Both the position numbers and the translations under genes were made by a program. From Candidatus Dependentiae bacterium (lineage in GTDB: Bacteria; Babelota; Babeliae; Babelales; UASB340): DNA of 24,485 nucleotides. The stretch spans positions 1-24,485 of the forward strand of contig JAHIKO010000038.1 of NCBI GenBank assembly GCA_018897535.1, read 5' to 3'. The notes below the pieces were generated by a model. The model saw only the letters and a list, made by a program, of their open reading frames with translations, ran no database searches and was not told the DNA's origin. Every line of letters begins with the position of its first letter. Positions within the stretch are counted from its first letter, which is position 1. Below are positions 8,440 through 16,260 of the stretch, piece by piece.

Positions 8440-8865
8440 TTAAAATAAATTGCAATTATTTGGTTTTTTAGCTTGAGCGCAAATCAATTTAGGTGGTTTA
8501 TAGAGTTCTAAAGGTTCAATTTTTATAGATTTAGATGTATTTTCAATTATTAACATTGTAATTTGATTTATTTCAACTTCAATTTTATCTATATCATCTT
8601 TAATTATATCTTGATTTTTGTTTAATTCTATTTCTAATGAAATCAATTTTTTGTTTATTTTATCTATTATTTCATTTTCTTTATTATCAATTATTAGTGT
8701 GCCATTTTCTGATAAAATAAAAGCAATAAACTTTTTACACTCTTCTATTTTTTCTAAGAGATAATTTTTATTTTGTTCAATATAAAAATTTGTATTTTTC
8801 ATAGGTATTAATTTATTATTATTTAATAATAATATTAAAAATATAAAATATTTAAATTTATTCAT
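8440..8865 (-). CDS. Small secreted coiled-coil protein ending in CNLF
   Basis: This 141-residue protein is not of a family I recognise. It has an N-terminal hydrophobic export signal with likely cleavage before a Met at about residue 22 (KLIP-MKN), then a charged helical region (about 28-115) rich in Ile, Lys, Glu and Asn that looks like coiled coil. The protein ends PNNCNLF. The next gene upstream ends ENNCNMF, so the tails are shared and the two are probably paralogues. The last four residues fit a CaaX prenylation box (C, any, aliphatic, F), which a host enzyme could modify if the protein reached host cytosol. That is a hypothesis. AGGAAAA precedes the ATG. Confidence 0.75.
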   Translation of the reverse strand: MNKFKYFIFLILLLNNNKLIPMKNTNFYIEQNKNYLLEKIEECKKFIAFILSENGTLIIDNKENEIIDKINKKLISLEIELNKNQDIIKDDIDKIEVEINQITMLIIENTSKSIKIEPLELYKPPKLICAQAKKPNNCNLF

Positions 8866-8887
8866 TTTTTTCCTATAAAATTTAATT

Positions 8888-9184
8888 CTAGAACATATTA
8901 CAATTATTTTCGCCGGTTTTTTTTTGATGTAAACCAGCTACTATTAAATCTGTTTCGAGCGATAAATTGTATATATTCTTTTTTATATTTTCTATAGACT
9001 CTTCATCGCTTTTTGATTTTGCTAATTTTAAAAGAGAAATTAGAATACTGTATTTTTGTTGCACCGCTTCTAAATCTTTTTCGGTATAATATTTTTGTTG
9101 AGTTTTTTGAGATTTCATAGCTGTTAATTCTATTTTATTAAGAAAAAACAACACTGAAATTATTAGAAATATTATTTTTTTCAT
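8888..9184 (-). CDS. Small secreted helical protein ending in CNMF
   Basis: A 98-residue protein of unknown function. It has a clear signal peptide (KKIIFLIISVLFFL) with predicted cleavage after LTA at residue 22, leaving Met at the mature N-terminus. The mature part is a short charged helical domain with a likely coiled coil (about 35-75). Its C-terminus, ENNCNMF, closely matches PNNCNLF of the next gene and again fits a CaaX box. No good Shine-Dalgarno sequence precedes the ATG. It lies 22 bases before the downstream gene and 23 bases after the gene upstream, so three small secreted genes form one cluster. Confidence 0.7.
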   Translation of the reverse strand: MKKIIFLIISVLFFLNKIELTAMKSQKTQQKYYTEKDLEAVQQKYSILISLLKLAKSKSDEESIENIKKNIYNLSLETDLIVAGLHQKKTGENNCNMF

Positions 9185-9207
9185 ATGTTTTATTTAAACT
9201 TTTTAAA

Positions 9208-9570
9208 TTATAGATCCGTTTGAGATAAAACTTTTATTTTTGTAAAAATTAAATTTTCTATATTTTGTATTTGTTGGAGTAAATTGTCAATTTGATTGCT
9301 ATACAATTTGAGATCAAAGCCGGCAATGTCATCACTTTTTTCTTTTAAATCCTCAAGAATATTTATTAAAGCATTAAATCTAAGATTTTTTAGATTTAAT
9401 TCATTCTTTATATTTTTTAATTGATTATTAATATTTTCTATTTTAGTTATTGTAGTGTCTAATAGATTAATTGATTCAATGCGTGATTCCAGATTATTCA
9501 TAGCAAAATTTTTTTTATGTGATGAGCCTGTAAGAATTAATAAAGATAGTAATATAAATTTGATTTTCAT
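9208..9570 (-). CDS. Small secreted coiled-coil protein
   Basis: A 120-residue orphan. The signal peptide ends near NFA, residue 23, and the next residue is Met. The mature chain is dominated by heptad-like Leu/Ile/Asn repeats (about 28-110), so a long coiled coil is likely. Unlike its two downstream neighbours it lacks the NNCNxF tail and has no cysteine. AAGGAAAA precedes the ATG at good spacing. Its DNA contains an 11-bp inverted repeat (9373-9383 with 9390-9400), which could arise by chance in such AT-rich sequence. Function unknown; probably co-transcribed with the two other small secreted genes. Confidence 0.7.
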   Translation of the reverse strand: MKIKFILLSLLILTGSSHKKNFAMNNLESRIESINLLDTTITKIENINNQLKNIKNELNLKNLRFNALINILEDLKEKSDDIAGFDLKLYSNQIDNLLQQIQNIENLIFTKIKVLSQTDL

Positions 9571-9641
9571 GTTTTTCCTTAAAAAATATTTTAAACAAGC
9601 ATGAATTTTAGCAATAATTTAGTATTATGCAAATAATTTAT

Positions 9642-11840
9642 TTACTGTCTGGCTTCTAGATTTGTGGTTAAAAATTCTTTTAAGAATGTATTTCGTTTAA
9701 TACTTTTATTATTTTTGATAGCCATTGCAATTGCTCTAGGCTCGCCTATCAAAATACATAATTTTTTAGCTCTGGTTATTGCCGTATAAATTAAATTTCT
9801 TTGTAATAATATAAAATGTTGCATAAATACCGGTATTATTACAGCGTCAAATTCTGAACCTTGGCTTTTGTGAATGGATACTGCATAAGAAAGTACAATT
9901 TCATTTAATTCTGTAAAATCATATTCAAGATCTCGTTCGCCAAAATTTATAAATAAAATTTGATTTTCGTTATCTATTTTTTTTATTTGACCAATATCTC
10001 CATTAAACACAAATTTATCATAGTTATTTTTTATCTGCATAACTCTGTCGCCTTCACGATAAATTTGTCCAAATCTGGCTACTTCAGCCAAATTTGAATT
10101 TGCCGGATTTAATATTAATTGTAACTCTTGGTTAATTCTTTGAGTTCCTGCAATACCTTTATTCATGGGTGTAAGAACTATAGAGTTTTCCGGATTTATG
10201 AAATGTTTTTGCAGCGTGCTTCTATATATTTTATGTAATAATGGGAAAATATTTTCAGCATTATTTTCTTTAATATATATAAAATCGTTTTTACTTTCAG
10301 GGATAGAAGTAGTGGGAAATTCGCCTTTATTTACTCTATGTGCATTTACTATTATTAAACTATTTTGTGCTTGTCTGAAAATTTCCGTTAGCTTAATAGT
10401 TGTTATTTTTTCAGATGCAATTAAATCATTTAAAACATTTCCCGCACCAACGGATGGTAATTGATCAATGTCGCCTAATAATATTAAATGAGCATTATCA
10501 GGCAATGCGCGAAGAGTTGAATGCATTAAAAATACATCTATCATGGATGCTTCATCTATTATTAAAAAATCCAATTCTAAGGCATTGTATTCGTTTCGTG
10601 CAAAATTCATTATTTCCGGTTTGAATTCTAAAAGTCTGTGTAAAGTTTCAGCATTTCTTCCGGTTCCCTCAAACATTCGCTTGGATGCTCTTCCTGTTGG
10701 CGCTGCAAGTTTAAATTTAATTTTATAAAAATCTAAAATATCTAGTAATTTTCTTAAAAGTGTTGTTTTTCCGGTTCCGGGGCCACCGGTTATTATCGTA
10801 ATTTTACTTTGAAATGCAGCCATAATTCCATGCTGTTGTAGTTCGTTTAATTCTATATTTCTAGAATCTTTAACACAGCTTAATTTATAGATATTGCTTA
10901 AATCAAAATTTAAATTATTAGATTTTTTTTCTTGTAATTTAAGAATTTTATTTGATATACCCTTTTCGGAAAAATAGTATTTGGGTAACGATATAAAATG
11001 TTTATCTTCTGTTTGAGAAATTAATTTTATTTTATCTTGCGAATAAAGTTCGTTTAAAGATTTTTTTAATAAAAGTTTGTTATTATTATTGTTTTCAAGT
11101 TCTAGTAGCTTTAAGCTCTTTTCTTTACATTCTTCAACTTCAATATATAAGTGTCCGTTATTTATATTTTCAGTGATGCAATATAAAATTCCGGATTTTA
11201 TTCTTTTTATAGAATCTTTTTCAAGCCCTAGTTTTAATGCAAGTTGGTCTGCTGATTTAAATCCTATACCCCAAATATCTTCTACAAGCTTGTATGGATC
11301 ATCCTGTATTAATTTTAAAGATTCATCACCATACGTTTTGTAAATTTTTACAGCAAAAGCAGTTGAAATATCTTTTTCTTTTAAAAAGACCATTACTTTG
11401 GATATTTCTTTTTGATCGTGCCAAGCATTTGTAATAGATTCTACTTTTTTAGGCCCAACACCATAAATAGTTAAAAGTTTTACAGGATTTGTATCTATAA
11501 TTTCTAAAGTTTTTTCACCAAAAGCCTCGACAAGTTTTTCTGCAAATTTAGGGCCTATTCCGCGAATTAATCCTGAAGCCAAATATTTTTTTATACCCGT
11601 TGTTGTTGATGGAAGTTGAGCTTTACATTCGCTGGCCTCAAATTGACGCCCAAATTTTTTATGAAAAACCCATTTGCCTTTTAATGTAACATTTTCACCT
11701 TGATGAATTTGCGGCAAATATCCCTGTACTGTTATATCTTCTTTGGCTGTTACTTTTAATGTAAATATGGAAAATCCATTTTCACCATTTTTATAGATTT
11801 CTTTATCTATTGTGCCACATAGTTCAACAAGTTCTTGCAT
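9642..11840 (-). CDS. recD2: ATP-dependent DNA helicase RecD2
   Basis: A 732-residue superfamily 1 helicase, 5'-3', of the stand-alone RecD2 type that works without RecB and RecC. It has an N-terminal OB-like region (1-75) and helix-hairpin-helix stretches around 90-140 and 185-200 (GIGPKFAEKL, GVGPKKVESI, GIGFKSADQL). The motor carries Walker A GGPGTGKT (352-359), Walker B DEASMID (429-435), motif III GDIDQLPSVGAG (456-467), and the late SIHKSQGSEFD and YTAITRAKK motifs. All motor motifs look intact. The ATG lies two bases after the stop of an upstream secreted-protein gene, so the two are translationally linked, an odd pairing. Likely role: DNA repair and replication-fork processing. Confidence 0.95.
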   Translation of the reverse strand: MQELVELCGTIDKEIYKNGENGFSIFTLKVTAKEDITVQGYLPQIHQGENVTLKGKWVFHKKFGRQFEASECKAQLPSTTTGIKKYLASGLIRGIGPKFAEKLVEAFGEKTLEIIDTNPVKLLTIYGVGPKKVESITNAWHDQKEISKVMVFLKEKDISTAFAVKIYKTYGDESLKLIQDDPYKLVEDIWGIGFKSADQLALKLGLEKDSIKRIKSGILYCITENINNGHLYIEVEECKEKSLKLLELENNNNNKLLLKKSLNELYSQDKIKLISQTEDKHFISLPKYYFSEKGISNKILKLQEKKSNNLNFDLSNIYKLSCVKDSRNIELNELQQHGIMAAFQSKITIITGGPGTGKTTLLRKLLDILDFYKIKFKLAAPTGRASKRMFEGTGRNAETLHRLLEFKPEIMNFARNEYNALELDFLIIDEASMIDVFLMHSTLRALPDNAHLILLGDIDQLPSVGAGNVLNDLIASEKITTIKLTEIFRQAQNSLIIVNAHRVNKGEFPTTSIPESKNDFIYIKENNAENIFPLLHKIYRSTLQKHFINPENSIVLTPMNKGIAGTQRINQELQLILNPANSNLAEVARFGQIYREGDRVMQIKNNYDKFVFNGDIGQIKKIDNENQILFINFGERDLEYDFTELNEIVLSYAVSIHKSQGSEFDAVIIPVFMQHFILLQRNLIYTAITRAKKLCILIGEPRAIAMAIKNNKSIKRNTFLKEFLTTNLEARQ

Positions 11841-11842
11841 AT

Positions 11843-12517
11843 TTATTTGGTTTTATTTTGTTCCATTAATTTTCTATAAAATTCTACTGCTTTGTTTTTT
11901 GTTTCATCTGTTAAAATATTGTTTATTGGTTCAAATAAAGCTATAAGCTCGGTACATACTTGCAGTAATGTTGCTTTATCTTTTATAAAATTTTCAAAAA
12001 ACATAGGAGCATCTTTTTCTAAACAATTTAAAAATTTTAGTCCTACAGGTATATTTGCGTCGGCTTCAAATTTAAAAACATCTTCAAGTTTAATATTGGC
12101 AGTATTGACTGAAAGCATAATTTTTGCTTTAGATTCCGCGCTTAATAATGACATAAATAAAGGTTCGTTTACAAAACGAAATGCTCTTTTATGTAAAACC
12201 GGAAATACTGTTATTACAGGCTTTAGTGCGCCATTTTTTAATTTCGGTACGTCGAGTTCTTGTATGCTATTTATATTTTCAACGATTTTTTGTAATTCCT
12301 TATAAGAGCTTTGAAGCCTTAATGTGTAAATAGGATTTTCTCCAAATATTTTGTCTATAATTTTTGCATGATTTTCTGGGACAATATATTTTGAATTTTG
12401 AATTATTGAATTATTTGTAGCTATATTTTTAATGCTTTGTTGTGCTTGCATACAATTAATATTTTTTAGCCCTAAAACTATAAAAAAACAAAAAATTGTT
12501 TTTAAATATTTAAACAT
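11843..12517 (-). CDS. Hypothetical secreted protein upstream of recD2
   Basis: This 224-residue protein has no family I can name. It starts with a signal peptide (YLKTIFCFFIVLGL) whose likely cleavage follows NINC at residue 22, again leaving Met next. The surroundings of that Cys do not form a good lipobox. The mature protein is mixed, mostly helical, with no membrane segment and no recognisable catalytic motif. A ribosome binding site (AAAGGA) precedes the ATG. It lies 24 bases after the barrel-protein gene and two bases before recD2, so it is in one transcription unit with both. A periplasmic or secreted role is likely; function unknown. Confidence 0.7.
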   Translation of the reverse strand: MFKYLKTIFCFFIVLGLKNINCMQAQQSIKNIATNNSIIQNSKYIVPENHAKIIDKIFGENPIYTLRLQSSYKELQKIVENINSIQELDVPKLKNGALKPVITVFPVLHKRAFRFVNEPLFMSLLSAESKAKIMLSVNTANIKLEDVFKFEADANIPVGLKFLNCLEKDAPMFFENFIKDKATLLQVCTELIALFEPINNILTDETKNKAVEFYRKLMEQNKTK

Positions 12518-12541
12518 ACCAAATCCTTTCCTTTTTTTATT

Positions 12542-14002
12542 TTAAAACGAGGCTCCAAGTCTTAAAAATATGGTCCAATCAAGACCTAGATTTTTACTTG
12601 CTATTGTATAATCTCCACCAAATCCTAAAATTAAATCCCAATCCTTTTGTTTTTTAATATAATTACCTTGAACAAATATTTTATGTTGTTCTGCATTTGG
12701 TGATGCCGCATCTTCAATTCGTAATGAATTTATGTCTTCTCCTCTGGTGTCTATTTCTTGAAAAATTTCTTTCTGTTGATGATAAAAATCGTAACCAAAA
12801 CCAACGTTCCAATATTTTTCTATTTCAAAGCTTAAATATGTTACAAAGTTGATTATATCACCGGGTTTTAATGTAATTTTGTATGCCGGTGGGAATATAT
12901 ATTCTTTTATAAATTCAGTAACTTGTTCTTTATTTTCTATATCAAGGTCTAGCGGTGAATTTATGGTTTTTTTTGATGGAATAAGTCTTTCTTCCGTTGC
13001 TGCAAATAAATTGTCAAAAGATATTCTGTTCCAAAGATGTATTGAATTATGAAACATATCTATTTTACTTTCAAAAAAACATCCTAATCCAAAATGACCA
13101 TAGTTGCCGAGTTGCGGTGTAATTAAATTATCTCTAATACTTTTTAATAAATAAGGAATATCGTTTACCATATTATCAAGATTTATATCATAAATTTTTA
13201 ATCTTGGTCCGGTTGTAAATTTACTTGTAGGTAAAATGCCTTCAAAGCCTACATCAACTTGAAAATTTGTCATATTAAGACTATTAAGCCCAAGCTTTAC
13301 TCTTGTATCTCCCATTCCAAAACTTTTTTTTATAAGCTCTCTGGTATCAAATGTTGAATCCGATCCAGCAAACATTTGTTTAATTCGGTTTTGATCTTTT
13401 TGTGTAAGCCAAAAATTTCTTTCGGAAAATAACAAAGATGTATCTATTTCAAATTTAAATGCGGATTTAATGAATGCCAGTTGAAATAATCCTCCAATTT
13501 TTCTTTCTTGAATTGTAAGTTTTTTGAATAATGGTATAAGAGCGGATGCATCGGATGCTCCCAATTCAGTTATCATTGTTTGTGTAAATTGATCTAATGC
13601 TTCTTTGTTTTCATCAAGCATTAATGTTTCATCTGTTGAAAAATCCATTTTGTTTGTAAAATTAAAAAATAAATTACATAAAAAACCACCATACTCAAGA
13701 GCAGAAATTCTATGAGGCATTAAGTATAATACGTCACGGCCCCTAGGAGGCTTTGTTTTGTTCCATAGTGGGGTATCTATTGAAACTATTACTGGTATAA
13801 GTCTTTCAAACATATCGTCGTAAGCTCTAGTTTGAATTTTTGATGTATCAATATTATCAAAAAGATCCGGAGAAATAGATATATCGTCAAGATTTATACT
13901 ATCGTCAAAATTTGAAAAATTCATAGAATTTAAATTATTATTGTTTAATATGTTACAGACCAATAGTGTTATATAAAATATTTTTAAAAATTTTTTTTTC
14001 AT
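12542..14002 (-). CDS. Putative outer-membrane beta-barrel protein
   Basis: A 486-residue exported protein. The hydrophobic N-terminus is followed by LNS-MNF, a plausible signal peptidase site near residue 26. The second half alternates polar and hydrophobic residues in segments typical of membrane beta-strands (for example INFVTYLSFEIEKYWNVG and DWDLILGFGGDYTI). The chain ends WTIFLRLGASF, with the aromatic C-terminal residue that many outer-membrane proteins use for assembly. This supports a barrel in a Gram-negative type envelope. I cannot name a transport or enzyme function. It is first in its minus-strand run, and the 276-base gap upstream separates it from the divergent kinase gene. Confidence 0.65.
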   Translation of the reverse strand: MKKKFLKIFYITLLVCNILNNNNLNSMNFSNFDDSINLDDISISPDLFDNIDTSKIQTRAYDDMFERLIPVIVSIDTPLWNKTKPPRGRDVLYLMPHRISALEYGGFLCNLFFNFTNKMDFSTDETLMLDENKEALDQFTQTMITELGASDASALIPLFKKLTIQERKIGGLFQLAFIKSAFKFEIDTSLLFSERNFWLTQKDQNRIKQMFAGSDSTFDTRELIKKSFGMGDTRVKLGLNSLNMTNFQVDVGFEGILPTSKFTTGPRLKIYDINLDNMVNDIPYLLKSIRDNLITPQLGNYGHFGLGCFFESKIDMFHNSIHLWNRISFDNLFAATEERLIPSKKTINSPLDLDIENKEQVTEFIKEYIFPPAYKITLKPGDIINFVTYLSFEIEKYWNVGFGYDFYHQQKEIFQEIDTRGEDINSLRIEDAASPNAEQHKIFVQGNYIKKQKDWDLILGFGGDYTIASKNLGLDWTIFLRLGASF

Positions 14003-14278
14003 ATATTTATATTCTTTTTAATTTTAATTTTAAAGTTTAAGATTAGTAAAATACAAATTCTTTGCCATAAGATTATTTCAGGTAACGTTAATTTTTTCAA
14101 GTTTGCCCTAAATTTGGAGCTAAAATATCACAAAAAAGGGGTTTTTGCCTTTTAAATTAAGCTTTTTTGATTTTTTTAAAAATAAATGTGGATTTTGATT
14201 TTTTAAAAATATAAACTTTTAAGAAGTCTAAAATTTTTTTAAAAATTAAAAAACTACGCTAAAAATTAAGGAGCCTTT
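14003..14278. promoter_or_regulatory. Divergent intergenic region, AT-rich
   Basis: This gap separates the divergent barrel-protein and kinase genes and must hold promoters for both. I see no gene. It contains a short imperfect direct repeat, TTTTGATTTTTTTAAAAATA at 14165-14184 and nearly the same (one T fewer) from 14193, and a small hairpin CAAAAA-AGGGG-TTTTTG around 14131-14147. TTGATT near 14195 with TATAAA near 14210 is too closely spaced to be a convincing promoter. AAGGAG just before 14279 is the kinase ribosome binding site. Confidence 0.4.
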
Positions 14279-15013
14279 ATGCAACAAAATTTTACTTCAA
14301 AAAAATTATTGATAGTTGTTGAAGGAAATATAGGTGCCGGAAAATCTACTTTTTTACGAATATTAAAAGAGCGTTTAAACTTAGATATAATTTATGAACC
14401 TACAGATAAATGGCAAAATATTGGCGATGGCGGAAATCTTTTGGATTTATTTTATAAAGATATAAAACGTTGGGCCTATACATTTCAATCTTTTGCTTTT
14501 ATAACCAGAGTGGAAGCTATAAATGAAAGATTAAAAAACAGTAAAGCAAAAGATGTTCAAATATTAGAACGTTCCGTTTATAGCGATAGATTTTGTTTTG
14601 CCAAAAATTGTTATGAAGCAGGCTTGATGTCTTCTTTAGAGTGGCAAATATATAAAGATTGGTTTAAATGGCTTGTTGAAGGGTACACTGAAAAACCTGA
14701 TGGATTTATTTATTTAAAAACAGATCCTAAAACTTGTTATTCTCGAATGCTTAAACGAGATAGAGATGAAGAAAAATCAGTTCCACTATCTTATCTTGAA
14801 CTCTTACATAAAAAACATGAAGATTGGTTGATAAATAAAAGTGAAATCATTGATTATATAAAAGATATTCCTGTTTTAAGCTTGGATTGTGATACTGAAT
14901 TTGAAAATAATATTGAGCATCAAAACCTATTAATTAGTCAAATTGATATGTTTATAAAAGAATTACGGTCAAAATATATTATTCCTGCGAAACAAATTTC
15001 GGCACAATTATAG
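14279..15013 (+). CDS. Deoxynucleoside kinase (dAdo/dGuo/dCyd kinase family)
   Basis: Phosphorylates salvaged deoxynucleosides to their monophosphates in the cytosol. The 244 residues show the P-loop GNIGAGKST (16-24), the substrate-binding EPTDKW (40-45), ERSVYSDR (97-104) with the DRS-equivalent ERS, and an Arg-rich lid RMLKRDRDEEKSVPL further on. This is the family of bacterial Dgk/Dck and of mitochondrial and insect dNK, not type I or II thymidine kinase. Base specificity cannot be read reliably. It has a good ribosome binding site (AAGGAG). Such kinases are frequent in host-dependent bacteria that import nucleosides. It is followed by a strong hairpin terminator, so it is transcribed apart from the ATP synthase genes. 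Confidence 0.9.
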   Translation: MQQNFTSKKLLIVVEGNIGAGKSTFLRILKERLNLDIIYEPTDKWQNIGDGGNLLDLFYKDIKRWAYTFQSFAFITRVEAINERLKNSKAKDVQILERSVYSDRFCFAKNCYEAGLMSSLEWQIYKDWFKWLVEGYTEKPDGFIYLKTDPKTCYSRMLKRDRDEEKSVPLSYLELLHKKHEDWLINKSEIIDYIKDIPVLSLDCDTEFENNIEHQNLLISQIDMFIKELRSKYIIPAKQISAQL

Positions 15014-15055
15014 TTTTTATACTATTTATTGGATGTAATTATTTATAAATTTGAC

Positions 15056-15121
15056 AAAAGGTCACTAGAGTTTTAATAATATTAATTGTTGAAATTATTA
15101 AAACTATGTGACCTTTTTCTT
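15056..15121 (+). terminator. Long intrinsic terminator before atpE
   Basis: AAAAGGTCAC (15056-15065) pairs with GTGACCTTTT (15108-15117), and inside it AGTTTTAATAAT (15069-15080) pairs with ATTATTAAAACT (15094-15105). This gives 22 pairs with a small internal loop and a 13-base apical loop. The 3' side runs into a T-rich stretch (CCTTTTTCTTTT). It ends the kinase transcript 15 bases before the atpE start. Because AAGGAA of atpE follows immediately, it could also limit read-through into atpE or act in its leader. Confidence 0.85.
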
Positions 15122-15135
15122 TTAAGGAATATTTT

Positions 15136-15393
15136 ATGGATGCAGTTACAACTGTCGATTGGGTTAAAGTTGCGGCTTGTATAGCTGCCGGTATTTGTAT
15201 GGGAATAGGTTCAATTGGTCCATCATTAGGACAGGGTTTTATTGGCGGAAAAGCCTGCGAAAGTATTGGCAAAAAGCCGGAAAGTGCCGGTCTTATAACC
15301 AGAACTATGGTTGTTGCACTTGCATTTGCTGAAAGCTCTGCCATCTATGCATTACTTATAGCTTTAGTTTTACTGTTTGTGGTTGCAAAATAA
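15136..15393 (+). CDS. atpE: ATP synthase F0 subunit c
   Basis: The 85-residue proteolipid that forms the rotor ring of F-type ATP synthase. Two membrane helices (about 10-35 and 55-82) flank the polar loop GKKPES (45-50). The ion-binding carboxylate is Glu66 in FAESSAIY. Gln33 in the first helix (PSLGQG) together with Glu66, Ser67, Ser68 and Tyr71 matches the sodium-binding set of Ilyobacter tartaricus c subunit (Gln32, Glu65, Ser66, Thr67, Tyr70), so the ring may couple to sodium. AAGGAA precedes the ATG. It is the first gene of the cluster here; no subunit a gene stands upstream. Confidence 0.95.
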   Translation: MDAVTTVDWVKVAACIAAGICMGIGSIGPSLGQGFIGGKACESIGKKPESAGLITRTMVVALAFAESSAIYALLIALVLLFVVAK

Positions 15394-15400
15394 TAACAAT

Positions 15401-15757
15401 ATGCAATTTAATATTACTTTTTTTATACAAATAATTAATTTTTATATAACCTATTGGTTTTTGAATAATTTTTTATTTAAATCGGTAATTGATTTTATAG
15501 AAAAAGAAAAACTTAAAGAAGCACAATTAAATAATGTAATAAAAGAAAAACAAGACTTGTTATTAAATTTGGAATATAAAAAGAGTAAAGAATTAAGTGA
15601 TTTTCAAAATAAAGTAAATAAAGATTATAAAGCAGAATCAATAGATGCTTTAGATGTGCCAAAAATGTCTCAAATTAATTTAGATGAAAAAGAGATAGAT
15701 AAAATTACAAAAATAACAAAAGATATGCTTGTAGAAAGGGTTCCGCATGTCGATTGA
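15401..15757 (+). CDS. atpF: ATP synthase F0 subunit b (short)
   Basis: Peripheral stalk subunit linking F0 to F1. The N-terminus (FFIQIINFYITYWFLNNFLFKSV) is the usual b-type membrane anchor, followed by a charged helix beginning DFIEKEKLKEAQ. At 118 residues it is shorter than a typical 155-170 residue b, and its stalk helix is interrupted by a Pro-containing segment near residue 87. I chose the ATG at 15401, just after the atpE stop, over an upstream in-frame ATG at 15377 inside atpE, because MQFNITFFIQ is the usual family beginning. The last 11 bases overlap the next gene. Confidence 0.8.
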   Translation: MQFNITFFIQIINFYITYWFLNNFLFKSVIDFIEKEKLKEAQLNNVIKEKQDLLLNLEYKKSKELSDFQNKVNKDYKAESIDALDVPKMSQINLDEKEIDKITKITKDMLVERVPHVD

Positions 15758-16235
15758 AGATTTAAGTCTTTTATCTATAATTTTTAATTTTACAATATTT
15801 TTTTTATTAATATTGGTTATTTACAATCTTTTTAAAAATTATGGTGCTCCATATTTATATTCAGAAATTGAAAATAAAAAAAAACATGAGCAAGACCTAA
15901 AAAATAAAGATCTTTTATTAATAAAAACAAAAGATAATCTTGAAAATGAAATTTATAAGCAACAAGAAAAAATATCTTTTTTGAAAAATAAAGTTGAAAA
16001 TTGGAAAAATAATTTATTGGAAAAAAAAATAGAAAAAGAATTTGATCATAGCAAATATCTTAATGAATTAAAGAATAAACGAAATTTGCAGTTAAATAAT
16101 TTTAAGATTGCCGAGTTACAAAAAATAGCCATTCCTGAAGCGGTAAAAAAAGCATATGATGAAATGCTAAATGTTTATGGGGGAACAACGGGCTTAAATT
16201 TGACAAGAGAATTGATTAATAAAATAAAGCCTTGA
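15747..16235 (+). CDS. ATP synthase F0 subunit b-like (second stalk subunit)
   Basis: A 162-residue protein with one N-terminal membrane helix (about 8-28) and a long charged coiled-coil region (about 42-125), the plan of a b or b' subunit. Its position between atpF and atpH fits a second, non-identical peripheral stalk subunit, as in bacteria with b/b' heterodimers. Sequence similarity to standard b is low, so the assignment rests largely on architecture and context. Its start overlaps the end of the preceding gene, which suggests translational coupling. The C-terminal 40 residues (YGGTTGLNLTRELINKIKP) are less helical and would be the part near the delta subunit. Confidence 0.7.
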   Translation: MSIEDLSLLSIIFNFTIFFLLILVIYNLFKNYGAPYLYSEIENKKKHEQDLKNKDLLLIKTKDNLENEIYKQQEKISFLKNKVENWKNNLLEKKIEKEFDHSKYLNELKNKRNLQLNNFKIAELQKIAIPEAVKKAYDEMLNVYGGTTGLNLTRELINKIKP

Positions 16236-16260
16236 AAATTTTTAAAATAGGACTTGCAGA

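Noticed and set aside
9373..9400. 11-bp hairpin in the 120-residue secreted gene
   Set aside because: It is AT-only except one pair, and stems of this length are expected by chance at this composition.
11892..12305. Plus-strand open frame of 137 codons
   Set aside because: It lies antisense to the secreted gene upstream of recD2, which has a ribosome binding site and a signal peptide. The frame has no start context and reads as low-complexity Ser/Phe-rich shadow.
15039..15344. Minus-strand open frame of 101 codons
   Set aside because: It is antisense to atpE and the terminator hairpin; the plus-strand c subunit is unmistakable.
15377..15400. Upstream start for atpF within atpE
   Set aside because: It would add WLQNNNN before the family's normal N-terminus and overlap atpE; the ATG at 15401 fits better.
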